Positions 1 through 9,440 of a DNA stretch of 41,205 bases are shown here, one piece after another. A program made the translations under genes and the position numbers. Origin of the DNA: Actinomycetota bacterium (GTDB lineage Bacteria > Actinomycetota > Acidimicrobiia > Acidimicrobiales > JAMCQF01); assembly GCA_023379605.1 (NCBI GenBank), contig JAMCQF010000034.1, positions 1-41,205 on the forward strand, given 5' to 3'. The notes beneath the pieces were generated by a model, which had not been told where the DNA came from, ran no database searches, and saw only the letters and a list, made by a program, of their open reading frames with translations. Each line of letters starts with the position of its first letter. Within the stretch, counting starts at the first letter, position 1.

Positions 1-327
1 CTCATTTCATCCACCCTCTCATATGTCCTTACCACCCTGCGCTATGGATGTTCGGTCGCTGCTAGTGGGAACACAGGAGGGCCAGACCTGTCCACCACCG
101 TTTTCCCCTTCATACTGCGGGCCGTATCACTGCTGGGGGTCGATTCGGTGAGCTGCCCCATTGAGCTGCGCAAGGAGTTGTGGAGCCGTCTCGGTGGAGA
201 TTTGAAGCCGCGCTCCCTGGAGGACCTTGTCGGAGCTGAGGTAGGCCTGGCTGGTCTGGACGACGCCCTTGAGAGGATTCTTGCCGGGGGAAATCAGGGA
301 AGGACCCTCGTGCATGTATCTGGGTAA
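1..327 (+). CDS. C-terminal part of acrylyl-CoA reductase AcuI / YhdH-family MDR oxidoreductase (5' truncated by window)
   Basis: Frame 1 is open from base 1 to TAA at 325-327, giving ...TLSYVLTTLRYGCSVAASGNTGGPDLSTTVFPFILRAVSLLGVDSVSCPIELRKELW...ERILAGGNQGRTLVHVSG*, typical of the YhdH/AcuI C-terminus. Not in the ORF track because it has no start codon. Confidence 0.85.
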   Translation, partial: LISSTLSYVLTTLRYGCSVAASGNTGGPDLSTTVFPFILRAVSLLGVDSVSCPIELRKELWSRLGGDLKPRSLEDLVGAEVGLAGLDDALERILAGGNQGRTLVHVSG

Positions 328-451
328 GCTGAGCTTTGCGTCATGATGGTCGGTTGGCTACGGCGCCTACGGTGACGAGCAGTGGTTTGCTGGATTAAAT
401 CCAAGGGATCTATTATCCTGATGATTGCTATGATAAGGGCAGTCAGAGAGG

Positions 452-1630
452 GTGGATGAAATGAGCGAAGTCGAAGTCCTGCTGGATACGAGCGACGTGG
501 ACCGTTGGGTGGGCGTTCCCTTGGGTGGCGGAGAGCTTCGCGATCCCGTGGCACCAAATGACATCCGTCGTTGGTCACAGGCTATGCAGAATGCGAACCC
601 GCTCTACTACGACGACGACTACGCTCTTGCGAGCCGATTTGGTCGGCTCGTCGCCCCTCAGTCCTTCGCAGTGGCGGTGGACGTCGGCCATGGAGCGACT
701 CCAGCAATACAGGGGAAGATCCCCGGAAGCCATATGCTCTTTGGAGGCGACGAGTGGTGGTTCTTCGGGCCCAGGATAGAGCCCGGGGATTGTGTGCATA
801 TGGAACGGATGCTCTTTGATTACCGCGTGACCAGGACCAGTTTTGCAGGGCCAACTATGTTCTCTCGCGGTGATACCACGTATATAAATCAGCGTGGTGA
901 GATCATTGCAAAGCAGCGATCTACCTCAATTCGTTATCTGGTTGAAGAAGCTCGTAAGCGCGCTAAGTTCCAAGGCGACGATCCCGAGCCAAACTGGACC
1001 GATTCTCAGCTTGCTGAGATAGCCGAGAAGCAGTACGAGTATTTTGCGGAGATTCGTGAGCGTGCCCACACAAAGCGCGTCTGGAAGTCAGTCGAAGAGG
1101 GCACCAAGCTCCCGACTCGTTTGATCGGGCCGCACAGCGTCCAGAGCTTTACCACTGAGTGGAGAGCGTACAACATGAACATCTGGGGAGCCCAGCGCTA
1201 CCAGGGAATCTCTTCTACCAATCAAGCAGGATGGTTGGCAGAGATGACTCGGGACGAGTCACGCTCTCAGGTGGTCCCTGTTCTCGGTGACGGTCTGTAC
1301 AATGGCCCATCGCGCGGTCACGTCCAGCAGCGCTATGCCCAACTGATCGGCATGCCGCGCGGTTACGGGTATGGGGCGTCCATGGGGGCGTGGATACTCG
1401 ATTATCTGGGCAACTGGGCTGGAGAGTGGGGCCAGATATTGCATTCGAACGCCCAGTACCGCAGCCCTGCGCTGACGGGGGATCTCACCTCCATAGAGGG
1501 AACTGTCACCGCCAAGGAAGTGAATGCTCAGTCAGGTGAGCACGTGGTGGAGGTCATGTATACAATGATGGATCAAAGCGAATCCGTTATGGCCAAGGGC
1601 AAGGCGCAGATAGCGTTGCCTCATGATTAG
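452..1630 (+). CDS. MaoC-like / FAS1-type N-terminal dehydratase domain protein
   Basis: 392 aa ORF; hot-dog-fold MaoC-like N-terminus (PNDIRRWSQAMQNANPLYYDDDYA...FGRLVAPQSF). GTG at 452 or ATG at 461. Confidence 0.8.
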   Translation: MDEMSEVEVLLDTSDVDRWVGVPLGGGELRDPVAPNDIRRWSQAMQNANPLYYDDDYALASRFGRLVAPQSFAVAVDVGHGATPAIQGKIPGSHMLFGGDEWWFFGPRIEPGDCVHMERMLFDYRVTRTSFAGPTMFSRGDTTYINQRGEIIAKQRSTSIRYLVEEARKRAKFQGDDPEPNWTDSQLAEIAEKQYEYFAEIRERAHTKRVWKSVEEGTKLPTRLIGPHSVQSFTTEWRAYNMNIWGAQRYQGISSTNQAGWLAEMTRDESRSQVVPVLGDGLYNGPSRGHVQQRYAQLIGMPRGYGYGASMGAWILDYLGNWAGEWGQILHSNAQYRSPALTGDLTSIEGTVTAKEVNAQSGEHVVEVMYTMMDQSESVMAKGKAQIALPHD

Positions 1631-1645
1631 CCTGTGATCGATCTG

Positions 1646-1674
1646 GGGCGACCGATACCAACGGGAGGTCGCCC
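1646..1674. terminator. Candidate bidirectional terminator between convergent genes
   Basis: Perfect 8-bp inverted repeat GGGCGACC (1646-1653) / GGTCGCCC (1667-1674) between convergent stop codons; no T-run. Confidence 0.4.
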
Positions 1675-1717
1675 ATGCCGGGAAGCTATAGATGGATTCA
1701 GCGGACAAGAGGCATTC

Positions 1718-3256
1718 TCAGATCCTGCGGAGTTCCCGCTTGAGCGGTTTCATGGCGGCTGAGAGAGGAAGAGGCTCACTGCGAAGCTCCACGGATTTTG
1801 GCACCTTGTACCCGGCCAAGCTGAACCGGGCATGGGAGATGACCTCCTCTTCAGTGATGGTCGAGCCATCGCGGGGTACGACAATAGCATGCACCTGTTC
1901 CCCCCAGAGCTCACTTGGAATGCCAATCACGGCCACTTGGGCCACGTCGGGATGACTAGAGATTGCATTTTCCACCTCTACACTATAGACGTTCTCACCT
2001 CCAGTAACGATCATATCTTTCAATCGATCGGCCAGGTATAGATAGCCTTCATGGTCCATCCAGCCAGCATCGCCTGTGTGATACCACTCTCCTCTGAATG
2101 CCTCCGCAGTTCCTTGAGGATCGTCCCAATATCGTGTCATGAGATTACCGCCACGGGCACATATCTCTCCGATTTGGCCAGGCTCCAAGGCTACCCCTTC
2201 GGGGCTCTGTATCGTGAGGACCACGCCCGGAACAGCGCGACCTACTGACTGCAGTAGCTGAGGACGGAGATGGTCCTGTGGACTCAACACCGTCAGCGCG
2301 CCAGCCTCTGTCATGCCATAGCCCTGTATAAGCTCGATCCCCGGCAGAAGCTCCATGAGGCGCTGCAGCAGGGTGGGTGACATCGGCATTCCTCCATAGC
2401 CAATACGGCGTAGGCTGGCGAGGCGTTCCGGTTTGAAGCTTGGGTGATCGAACAGCATCTGGAGCATGGTCGGTATGAGCACCGTCTCATTTACCTTGTA
2501 ATGTTCTATCGTATCCATGCAAGCGGCAGGCTCGAAGCCTGGTAGGACGACGGATTCCACTCCAAAGGCAGGCGCACTCAGCACGCTCACCACAGTGGTT
2601 ATGTGGAAAAGCGGTGCTTGGTGGAGGTAGACCAAGTCTCGGTTGAAACCAATGCCGCCTGCGAGGCCAGAATGGTACAGATACAAGAGGAGGGACCGCT
2701 GGTCAAACAGCGCGCCGCGTGGCAAGCCCGTAGTGCCCCCAGTATAGATGAGGGTAACGGGGTCATCTTCTTGTGGCTCAGGCGGAACGGTGGGCTCTCC
2801 CGCCTCGAGAAGGTCCTCGTATGGCACTGATCCGGGTAGGTCAGCCTCCCCCATGAGCACCACATGGCGAATTCCAAAGCCCTTGCCAGTTGCGGTTTTT
2901 ATCTGGTGGAGCGCATTGGACATCCTGGAGTCGACAAAGATGATCGATGTAGCAGAGTCTTCTAGGATGTGGGCCAACTCCGCTGGAGCCAGGCGAATGT
3001 TAAGAGGGTTGATGATGCCCGCGCCGAGCATTGCAGCGTGGTAAAGCTCCACATAATGGTGGCTGTTCAGTGACAGCACCGCGAAACGATCCTGGTTTTC
3101 CATACCCAGCTCTTGGCGCATCGCATTCACCAGGCGTAGGACCCGATCTCCGTGCTTAGAAAAGGATGCATGGTGCTCGCCGTCGTGTAAAGCCATGGCG
3201 TCGCCAAAATGGTCGATGGCCGGCAGAAGGAAGCGGTGGTAGACGAACTCTTTCAT
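1718..3256 (-). CDS. Acyl-CoA synthetase, AMP-dependent ligase family
   Basis: 512 aa; AMP-binding motif LIYTGGTTGLPRGA, plus QGYGMTEAG, YHTGDAG and a late-region LKDMIVTGGENVYSVEVE. Confidence 0.92.
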   Translation of the reverse strand: MKEFVYHRFLLPAIDHFGDAMALHDGEHHASFSKHGDRVLRLVNAMRQELGMENQDRFAVLSLNSHHYVELYHAAMLGAGIINPLNIRLAPAELAHILEDSATSIIFVDSRMSNALHQIKTATGKGFGIRHVVLMGEADLPGSVPYEDLLEAGEPTVPPEPQEDDPVTLIYTGGTTGLPRGALFDQRSLLLYLYHSGLAGGIGFNRDLVYLHQAPLFHITTVVSVLSAPAFGVESVVLPGFEPAACMDTIEHYKVNETVLIPTMLQMLFDHPSFKPERLASLRRIGYGGMPMSPTLLQRLMELLPGIELIQGYGMTEAGALTVLSPQDHLRPQLLQSVGRAVPGVVLTIQSPEGVALEPGQIGEICARGGNLMTRYWDDPQGTAEAFRGEWYHTGDAGWMDHEGYLYLADRLKDMIVTGGENVYSVEVENAISSHPDVAQVAVIGIPSELWGEQVHAIVVPRDGSTITEEEVISHARFSLAGYKVPKSVELRSEPLPLSAAMKPLKRELRRI

Positions 3257-3339
3257 TGCTAAAGAATCATAATCATTGCAGTGTTTGCGTGCACTAGTCT
3301 ATACATCCAATCCATCTAGGAGGCTGGTATCGTTTCATC

Positions 3340-3633
3340 ATGGCTGAACTTCCCGTGCTGGACGACGAGGTCATTGATCGCGCGCTGCGCGCGCTTGCCT
3401 GGAGCCATACCGCAGATCACTTGGAACGAACTTATGAGGGAAAGGGATTTGTGGCAGCGATGGCCTTTGTCAACTTGGTCGCATGGCTCGCAGAGCGGGC
3501 CAACCACCATCCAGACATAGACATTCGCTGGAATCGCGTGACGCTTAGGCTGTCCACCCATTCAGCAGGAGGCATAACCCAGGCAGACCTGGACCTGGCC
3601 CGGCAGATAGACGAGGTGACGGCCTCCAACTAG
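3340..3633 (+). CDS. 4a-hydroxytetrahydrobiopterin dehydratase (pterin carbinolamine dehydratase)
   Basis: 97 aa; FVAAMAFVNLVAWLAERANHHPDIDIRWNRVTLRLSTHSAGGITQADLDLA is characteristic of the PCD family. Confidence 0.93.
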   Translation: MAELPVLDDEVIDRALRALAWSHTADHLERTYEGKGFVAAMAFVNLVAWLAERANHHPDIDIRWNRVTLRLSTHSAGGITQADLDLARQIDEVTASN

Positions 3634-3675
3634 CTTGGAAGCGGGCTATCGGGTCCGTCAAAGAGCGGTAGAGCT

Positions 3676-3698
3676 CTGTGCACCCAGTCAGTGCACAG
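3676..3698. terminator. Candidate terminator hairpin at the pspAB 3' end
   Basis: Perfect inverted repeat CTGTGCAC-ccagtca-GTGCACAG overlapping the minus-strand stop, between convergent genes. Confidence 0.4.
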
Positions 3699-4395
3699 GT
3701 AGCTCCCAGAGTGGGAACCACCTCGATAGATCCTGTTCCAAAGGCAGGTCGCCCGAGAGAAGGCTCTTGAGGCGGAGCTCTGCTTCAGTGTCCCGCCTCT
3801 GCTTGCCTGTGGGGACAAATGGGTAAAAGGTCCCCCTTTTGAACAGGTACACGAGGTAGGAGTCTGCTGCGCTGGCGCTGGAGTGTGAGCCGGAGGTCGT
3901 CTTGAAGCCGAACACCGAGCACAGTAGCTGTGGCCCCCATCCCCCCTCGACAAGGGTCGTGTTTGCCATATGCACTGTGCTCACCAGATCATCCAGCTCC
4001 CCTGCGCTGAAGACGAGCCACCTGTACCCGTAGCCATCATCTGCAATCTCAAGGTCCGGAAGGGAGGCTGCTGGGCCTCCCGGGGTGGCAACCGAGCTGC
4101 CGCCAGTTGCCTGTGTGCCGCCAGTTGCCACTCGGTCTCCTTCTTGCCCTAGCAGTGGAGCGGCCCCCGGTGAGTCCTCAGAGGAGATACCGGTACGCAG
4201 GAGGTCTCTTATCTGGTCCTGAGCTTCCTTAAAGGAGGCGTTGGCAGCTGGCTTGACACAGACACCGGCCTGACCTGATGCGTGGATGTCAGCTGCTGTC
4301 TCCAGCGTTATAGCTGCTGCGGGCAGAGAGAACAGTGCGTCCAAGTCGGCTTTGACTGGCTTGGTGCGTCCAAGCAGCGTGTCTAGCAGTCCCAT
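3688..4395 (-). CDS. pspAB: PspA-associated protein PspAB
   Basis: Internal start MGLLDTLLGRTKPVKADLDALFSLPAAAITLE matches the PspAB N-terminus; context pspA-pspAA-htpX. The ORF track start at 4515 overlaps htpX and is probably too long. Confidence 0.85.
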   Translation of the reverse strand: MGLLDTLLGRTKPVKADLDALFSLPAAAITLETAADIHASGQAGVCVKPAANASFKEAQDQIRDLLRTGISSEDSPGAAPLLGQEGDRVATGGTQATGGSSVATPGGPAASLPDLEIADDGYGYRWLVFSAGELDDLVSTVHMANTTLVEGGWGPQLLCSVFGFKTTSGSHSSASAADSYLVYLFKRGTFYPFVPTGKQRRDTEAELRLKSLLSGDLPLEQDLSRWFPLWELPVH

Positions 4396-4438
4396 GGCGC
4401 GGTATCCTTGCCCCTCCTGGAAAGGTGATCCAGAGCTT

Positions 4439-5395
4439 TCAGGCTGGCCGATCCAGCTGTGTCTCCAGCTTGGAGAGCTGCTCGAGCCTCTTGTCCAGGC
4501 TTGGGTGGGTGGCAAATAGCGCCGAGATGCTCCCGCTCTTTATGGGAGCAAAGTAGAACGCGTTGAAAGCCGAGGCAGACCTGAGATCCTTAGTTGGGAT
4601 ACGAGACATATCGCCGGTGACTTTGACCAGGGCAGAGGCAAGAGTCGAAGGCCGTCCAATAAGGATGGCTCCAGCTCGATCTGCAGCCAGCTCCCGATAG
4701 CGCGACAGCGTCCTTATGAGCAAGAAGCTGAGGGCATACACCGCTGCTGAGACCACCAAGACGCCGAGCTCTATGAGGGCCAACTGCCCGCCACCTCCCG
4801 CCGAGCTGCGCGAACGGCTGGAGGTGCGGGACCCGCCTCCGTAGCCTCCCATCCCGAACCCCCCCAAAGAGGCTGCGTAGAGCGCAAAGCGCGTGAGCAG
4901 CCCGGCCATGATACCTAGAAACCCCGCGACGGTCATCACAGCAACGTCGCGATGTGCTACATGGGAGAGCTCGTGAGCCAACACGGCCTCAAGCTCGTTT
5001 TCATCCAACCGGCGCATCAGACCCGTTGTCACGCACAGCACGGCATGACTTGGACTTCTCCCGGTAGCGAAGGCGTTGGGAATGTCGGAGTTGGCGATAG
5101 CCACCTTCGGCTTGGACATGTCAGCAAGCGCGCAGAGCCTATCAACGACGGCATGTAGCTGGGGGGCCTGGGCCTCGGTGACCAGGTGCCCGCCCATTGA
5201 GAACAGGGCGACACGATCAGAGAACCAGTACTGGAAGCCGAGCACTCCCACTGCGAGCACTACTACCAGCACCAATGGGATGCCAAGTACCAGCAGCGCT
5301 GCGACAAAGAGGGCATAGAGCAGCCCGAGCAGGAATACAGTTATCCCCATTCGGGCTGAGAGCCCATGGTCTGGAGGGAATCTGTGGTCGTCCAC
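4439..5395 (-). CDS. htpX: HtpX-like M48 zinc metalloprotease
   Basis: 318 aa; N-terminal TM segments, VLAHELSHVAHRDVAVMT (HExxH), RYRELAADRAGA. Confidence 0.93.
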   Translation of the reverse strand: MDDHRFPPDHGLSARMGITVFLLGLLYALFVAALLVLGIPLVLVVVLAVGVLGFQYWFSDRVALFSMGGHLVTEAQAPQLHAVVDRLCALADMSKPKVAIANSDIPNAFATGRSPSHAVLCVTTGLMRRLDENELEAVLAHELSHVAHRDVAVMTVAGFLGIMAGLLTRFALYAASLGGFGMGGYGGGSRTSSRSRSSAGGGGQLALIELGVLVVSAAVYALSFLLIRTLSRYRELAADRAGAILIGRPSTLASALVKVTGDMSRIPTKDLRSASAFNAFYFAPIKSGSISALFATHPSLDKRLEQLSKLETQLDRPA

Positions 5396-5403
5396 TTAAG
5401 TCC

Positions 5404-5706
5404 TCAACCTCCTTGGCGCGCTGTCCCAAGCGCAAGATCCAACGAGTCACCATTCAACAACTGCTCAACCTCTGCCATCGTCGCTCCCTCAGGAGGTAGT
5501 ACCAGTTTAGACGGCGCAAGGTGGTCATCTGGCACCGGAGAGCCTTCTTGGCGAACCGCTTCCACCAGACTGCTAAGCACTTCGTCGAAGGCTTTCTCGT
5601 CCTTTGATTCCAGGGCGTCTTCCAAGGAAGAGTCGAGTGCGTTGATCTTTTCCATAGATCCATCAGGCACCTCGAAACGGCCCTCTCCCAGGATTCGAAC
5701 GATCAC
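5404..5706 (-). CDS. pspAA: PspA-associated protein PspAA
   Basis: 100 aa MIVRILGEGRFEVPDGSMEKINALDSSLEDALESKDEKAFDEVLSSLVEAV...PDDHLAPSKLVLPPEGATMAEVEQLL; GTGA overlap with the pspA stop. Confidence 0.85.
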   Translation of the reverse strand: MIVRILGEGRFEVPDGSMEKINALDSSLEDALESKDEKAFDEVLSSLVEAVRQEGSPVPDDHLAPSKLVLPPEGATMAEVEQLLNGDSLDLALGTARQGG

Positions 5707-6617
5707 GATCCGCCACCTGCTGGTTCAGTGGTGCCTCCGGTGGGCGGAGCATCCGCGCTCGAGCCTGGTGCTGATCCTGAATCTCCTGGGCCAGATGTCG
5801 ATCCGACCTCGAGCTCTCCTTTGAGCTCTGCCAACTCTGCATCTACGGCAGTATCGTCCGCGGTGCCCTGAGATGCCCCGCTTGATCCAGTGGAGCTGGC
5901 TCCAATGGCTGCCTTTGAAGCCCCCGGAAGCTCGCCTTTCAGCTGAGCCAGTTCTAAGTCGACTTGGGAGGCAGAGGAAACCTTGTCGAGCTGCGCCTGG
6001 ATGTCATCTGTGGGATGGGTCATGTCTGTGAGCGCTCCAGACGCCAGCAGCTCGTCCATCGCCCCGGAACGAGCTTGCATTTGGGCGACCTTGTCCTGGG
6101 CACGCTGCAGAGCCAGTCCCGCGTCACCCATCTCCTCGGAGACCCCCGACACCGCTTCGTCGATGTGGGTGGTGGCCTGGGCGGCCGTGTAGGTTGCCTT
6201 TACGGTCTCCTTTTGCGTCCTGAAAGCCTCCACTTGGGCCTGCAGCCGCTTGGAGGTGGTCACGAGCTTCTGCTCCTGGTCGGAAACCTGCTTATGCTGG
6301 GTCTCCAGGTCTTGTAACTGGGATGCCAGGGCAGCTCTCCGGCTTAAGGCCTCGCGCGCTAGGTCCTCGTTGCCCTGACCAAGGGCGGCACGGGCTTGGT
6401 CCTGGAGCTTATTGGCCTGCTGTTTCAGCTGATCAGCTTGGAGCTCTATTCGCTTTCGCGCGGTGGCCACATCTGCCACGCTGCGCCGCACCTTCTGGAG
6501 CATCTCCAGCTGGCGTTCATAGGACAGGTCTAGGGTTTCACGAGGATCCTCCGCCTTGTCCAAAAGCTTGTTGGCTTTGGCCTGGAAGATTCCAGACACT
6601 CTTTTCATTACGCCCAT
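5703..6617 (-). CDS. pspA: PspA/IM30 family protein
   Basis: 304 aa coiled coil: MGVMKRVSGIFQAKANKLLDKAEDPRETLDLSYERQLEMLQKVRRSVADVATARKRIELQ; Gly/Ser-rich C-terminus. Confidence 0.92.
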   Translation of the reverse strand: MGVMKRVSGIFQAKANKLLDKAEDPRETLDLSYERQLEMLQKVRRSVADVATARKRIELQADQLKQQANKLQDQARAALGQGNEDLAREALSRRAALASQLQDLETQHKQVSDQEQKLVTTSKRLQAQVEAFRTQKETVKATYTAAQATTHIDEAVSGVSEEMGDAGLALQRAQDKVAQMQARSGAMDELLASGALTDMTHPTDDIQAQLDKVSSASQVDLELAQLKGELPGASKAAIGASSTGSSGASQGTADDTAVDAELAELKGELEVGSTSGPGDSGSAPGSSADAPPTGGTTEPAGGGS

Positions 6618-6887
6618 GAGGTGTTCCCTCCATCAAATGAGAAATTGAAATCGCACTGGGTTGCCTGCCCCTGAAGCTTTTCCGGATCATCGGAGCCCTG
6701 CTGGGAACTACAAAGTTCGCCGGATCGATACCGGCATCCGAGCCACCTGCAGGCGGCAGTATGTCCCAAGTGCAGCATAGGCGACTTCAGCTTAGGTGAC
6801 CAGGCTCCACAGTGGGTCGCGTCCTCTTGTACCAAACGAGAGCCGTCACCCATACCCGTACCTCCCGCTGCCGTAGCTCCCGCTACC

Positions 6888-7781
6888 GTGGGCATCGTGG
6901 GATCCGATCTTTGCCTTCTTAGTGTCCATGCACATCCAGATGACGAGTCCTCCAAAGGGGCGGGCACGGTAGCGCGCTATCACAGCGAGGGTGTCCACAC
7001 GGTTCTTGTGTGCTGCACGGGAGGGGAAGAGGGCGATGTGCTAAACCCTGCGATGGACACCCCAGAGGTTCGAGGGCGCTTGGGGGAGATTCGCAGGGAG
7101 GAGCTGGCGAGGGCAGCGGAGATCATCGGCTACGACGAGGTCGTTATGTTGGGCTACCGGGATTCCGGTATGCCCGGCTCGCCTGCCAACGAGAATCCCA
7201 AATGCTTTTCTCAGGCACCGCTTGATGAGGCTGTGGGAAGGCTCGTCTCGGTGATCCGTCGGACTCAGCCACAAGTGGTGATTGGCTACGGAGATGACCA
7301 GCACCACTACCCTCATCCAGATCACCTAAGGGCTCACGAGATCACCGTTGCTGCATTCGAAAGGGCCGGCGATCCTGAAGAGTTCCCAGAGGCTGGTCCA
7401 CCGTGGGCCCCATCCAAGCTGTACTACACCGTGTGGTCGGGAAGGCGATTGCGGGCTCTGCACGCAAAGTTCTTAGAGCTCGGGCTCGAGTCTCCATTCG
7501 GAGAGGAGTGGCTTCAGCGCTTCCCCGAGCAGGATGCGTTCACGACCAGCGGAGATCTGGCCGGCTTTGCGGGGGTGCGGGCCGATGCCCTGCGCGCTCA
7601 TGCTACTCAGGTGGATCCCAGGTCCTCATTTTGGTTTGGCCTTCCAAAGGAGGTGGAGAGCGCCGTTCATCCATACGACGACTACGTGCTAGCGCGCTCT
7701 ATGCTTTCCGGCCACATGGGAGAATCCCAGGGCGGCGCTAACGTTGAGGTGGAAGACGACCTATTTGCCGGCCTTCGCTGA
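6888..7781 (+). CDS. mca: Mycothiol conjugate amidase Mca (PIG-L family)
   Basis: 297 aa; VHAHPDDESSKGAGTVARYHSEGVHTVLVCCTGGEEGDVLNP...YGDDQHHYPHPDHLRAHEI. Confidence 0.92.
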   Translation: MGIVGSDLCLLSVHAHPDDESSKGAGTVARYHSEGVHTVLVCCTGGEEGDVLNPAMDTPEVRGRLGEIRREELARAAEIIGYDEVVMLGYRDSGMPGSPANENPKCFSQAPLDEAVGRLVSVIRRTQPQVVIGYGDDQHHYPHPDHLRAHEITVAAFERAGDPEEFPEAGPPWAPSKLYYTVWSGRRLRALHAKFLELGLESPFGEEWLQRFPEQDAFTTSGDLAGFAGVRADALRAHATQVDPRSSFWFGLPKEVESAVHPYDDYVLARSMLSGHMGESQGGANVEVEDDLFAGLR

Positions 7782-7798
7782 GACGGAAGGGGACGCCC

Positions 7799-8185
7799 AT
7801 GGTCAAGTGGCTCACACAGGAGTGGCTGGATAAGGCAAGGGAGCTGGCTGCAGGCCAGCCAGAGCGCCCCGGTGCTTCAGCCCGAATGCAGTACCTGGTC
7901 AGCGGCGGGCCTGAGGGAGACATCGAGTACTACTGGATCCTCGACAACGGTAAGCTCGTAGAGTCCAAGCTGGGTCGCCTTAAGGATGCCGACGTCACGC
8001 TGTCTGTGACATACCCAGACGCGCTCAAGGTTCAAAAAGGGGAGCTGGATGCCAGCGCTGCTTTCATGCAGGGCAGGATAAAGGTCACAGGAAGCATGGC
8101 GAAGATGATGTCAGTCCTGCCCATCACCTCCTCGCCCGAGTACAGAGAGCTCCAGGCTCAGATAGCGGCGGTTACAGACTTCTAA
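7799..8185 (+). CDS. SCP2 sterol-binding domain protein
   Basis: 128 aa; YYWILDNGKLVESKLGRLKDADVTLSVTYPDALKVQKGELDASAAFMQGRIKVTGSMAKMMSV. Confidence 0.85.
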   Translation: MVKWLTQEWLDKARELAAGQPERPGASARMQYLVSGGPEGDIEYYWILDNGKLVESKLGRLKDADVTLSVTYPDALKVQKGELDASAAFMQGRIKVTGSMAKMMSVLPITSSPEYRELQAQIAAVTDF

Positions 8186-8222
8186 AGCTACTTTGCCCTC
8201 TCCAGCGGAGCTGGTGTCCAGC

Positions 8223-9110
8223 TTATCTGCACATGGCATCTCGGATCTCCCGGTAGCCGATCAGCTCTATGCCAACCAGCTCGAGCATCTTGGGCAGGGT
8301 GTCGTCGGCTGTGAGAAGGTTGTAGTCGTCAACTCGCATGGCCCAGTCCGGGGCCATTGCCCTTAGTTCCTCGCTGTCCACGGACGGGTGGAAATAGGCC
8401 TCGGTCACCCCCGGAGACAGTGTGGGCAGAGCTGCTCTTATGACATCCCTGCTTCCAACACCACCTGGAATGACCAGGAGGTCATCAGGGCTCAAAACGC
8501 CACGCTCGTCGGCAAGGTCTCTGAAGGGAAAGCCGACCATTCGCTCGGTCCTCCGGCTCGACAGGCGCATCGGCAGCCGGAACTCTTCGGCCAGGTCCAG
8601 GTATACGTCGAAGAACTCGGCTTTGAGCTGCAGCGATCCCATGTGGCAGTCGAGGTGGCTCACGTCAAAGCCCCAGTAGATAGCCCGTTCGATCTGCGCG
8701 CGCAGCTCCCTGCGCACTTCGTCCAGATCGGCGTGCTCCCACACATCTGTGATGGTGCGTGGGAAACCGCCATCCCCATCGAGAAGCGAGGGCGCATGCG
8801 TGATGGGTCCCCATCGGTAGAGGTTGTACTCAGCGTTCAAGGTGAGGTGCACCCCTATGTCCTCTCCGCGGTACATAGCAGCTGCCTCCCGTGCCCAGGG
8901 GCAGGGGACCATCAAGGTGGCACTTGTAGCCAGGCCTTCCCGCAAGGCGGAGTAAGTGGCCACGTTTGCAGAGTGGCTGAAGCCCAGATCGTCGCAGTTT
9001 AAAATCAGCAGCCTGGCATCTTTGGGGCGGCCGAGTCGATTGGCAAGGGAGGTGCCAGCTGCGGTGACTATGCTGGTGGCTTCCGTCGATTCCCTGGTGG
9101 TGGACTCCAT
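8223..9110 (-). CDS. ChbG/HpnK (YdjC-like) carbohydrate deacetylase
   Basis: 295 aa; LLILNCDDLGFSHSANVATYSALREGLATSATLMVPCPWA...DIGVHLTLNAEY...DVSHLDCHMGSL. Confidence 0.9.
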   Translation of the reverse strand: MESTTRESTEATSIVTAAGTSLANRLGRPKDARLLILNCDDLGFSHSANVATYSALREGLATSATLMVPCPWAREAAAMYRGEDIGVHLTLNAEYNLYRWGPITHAPSLLDGDGGFPRTITDVWEHADLDEVRRELRAQIERAIYWGFDVSHLDCHMGSLQLKAEFFDVYLDLAEEFRLPMRLSSRRTERMVGFPFRDLADERGVLSPDDLLVIPGGVGSRDVIRAALPTLSPGVTEAYFHPSVDSEELRAMAPDWAMRVDDYNLLTADDTLPKMLELVGIELIGYREIRDAMCR

Positions 9111-9440
9111 CAGAGATGACGGTAGCGGATCGTTCAGCTGTGCCTAGCAATACAGGCCCGTAGCGCGGCTCGCGCTGCTTGTATGCCGCTCTTGCCTGCA
9201 GCTTGGGTGGCTGGGTCCAGCCGCCATTCCGTTGGTCCGTACTGCGGCCGGGTCTTGAGCTCCAGGTCCGAGCACCTTGAGGTTGTGGTGGTGCGGCTAG
9301 CGCCCACTGGTGGTTTTGGCCTGGCTGTCTTTGCAGGTGGCGGTACGCTTATAGCAAGGCGAAGCTGATCTGATCTGGGTGGCTGCTTTGTCGTCTGTGC
9401 CATGCAGGGCAGTGTCGCGCACGGGTGTAACACGAACTGC

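Noticed and set aside
5680-5705. tRNA T-loop-like sequence (aggattcgaacgatc)
   Set aside because: Lies within the start of pspAA; no surrounding cloverleaf.
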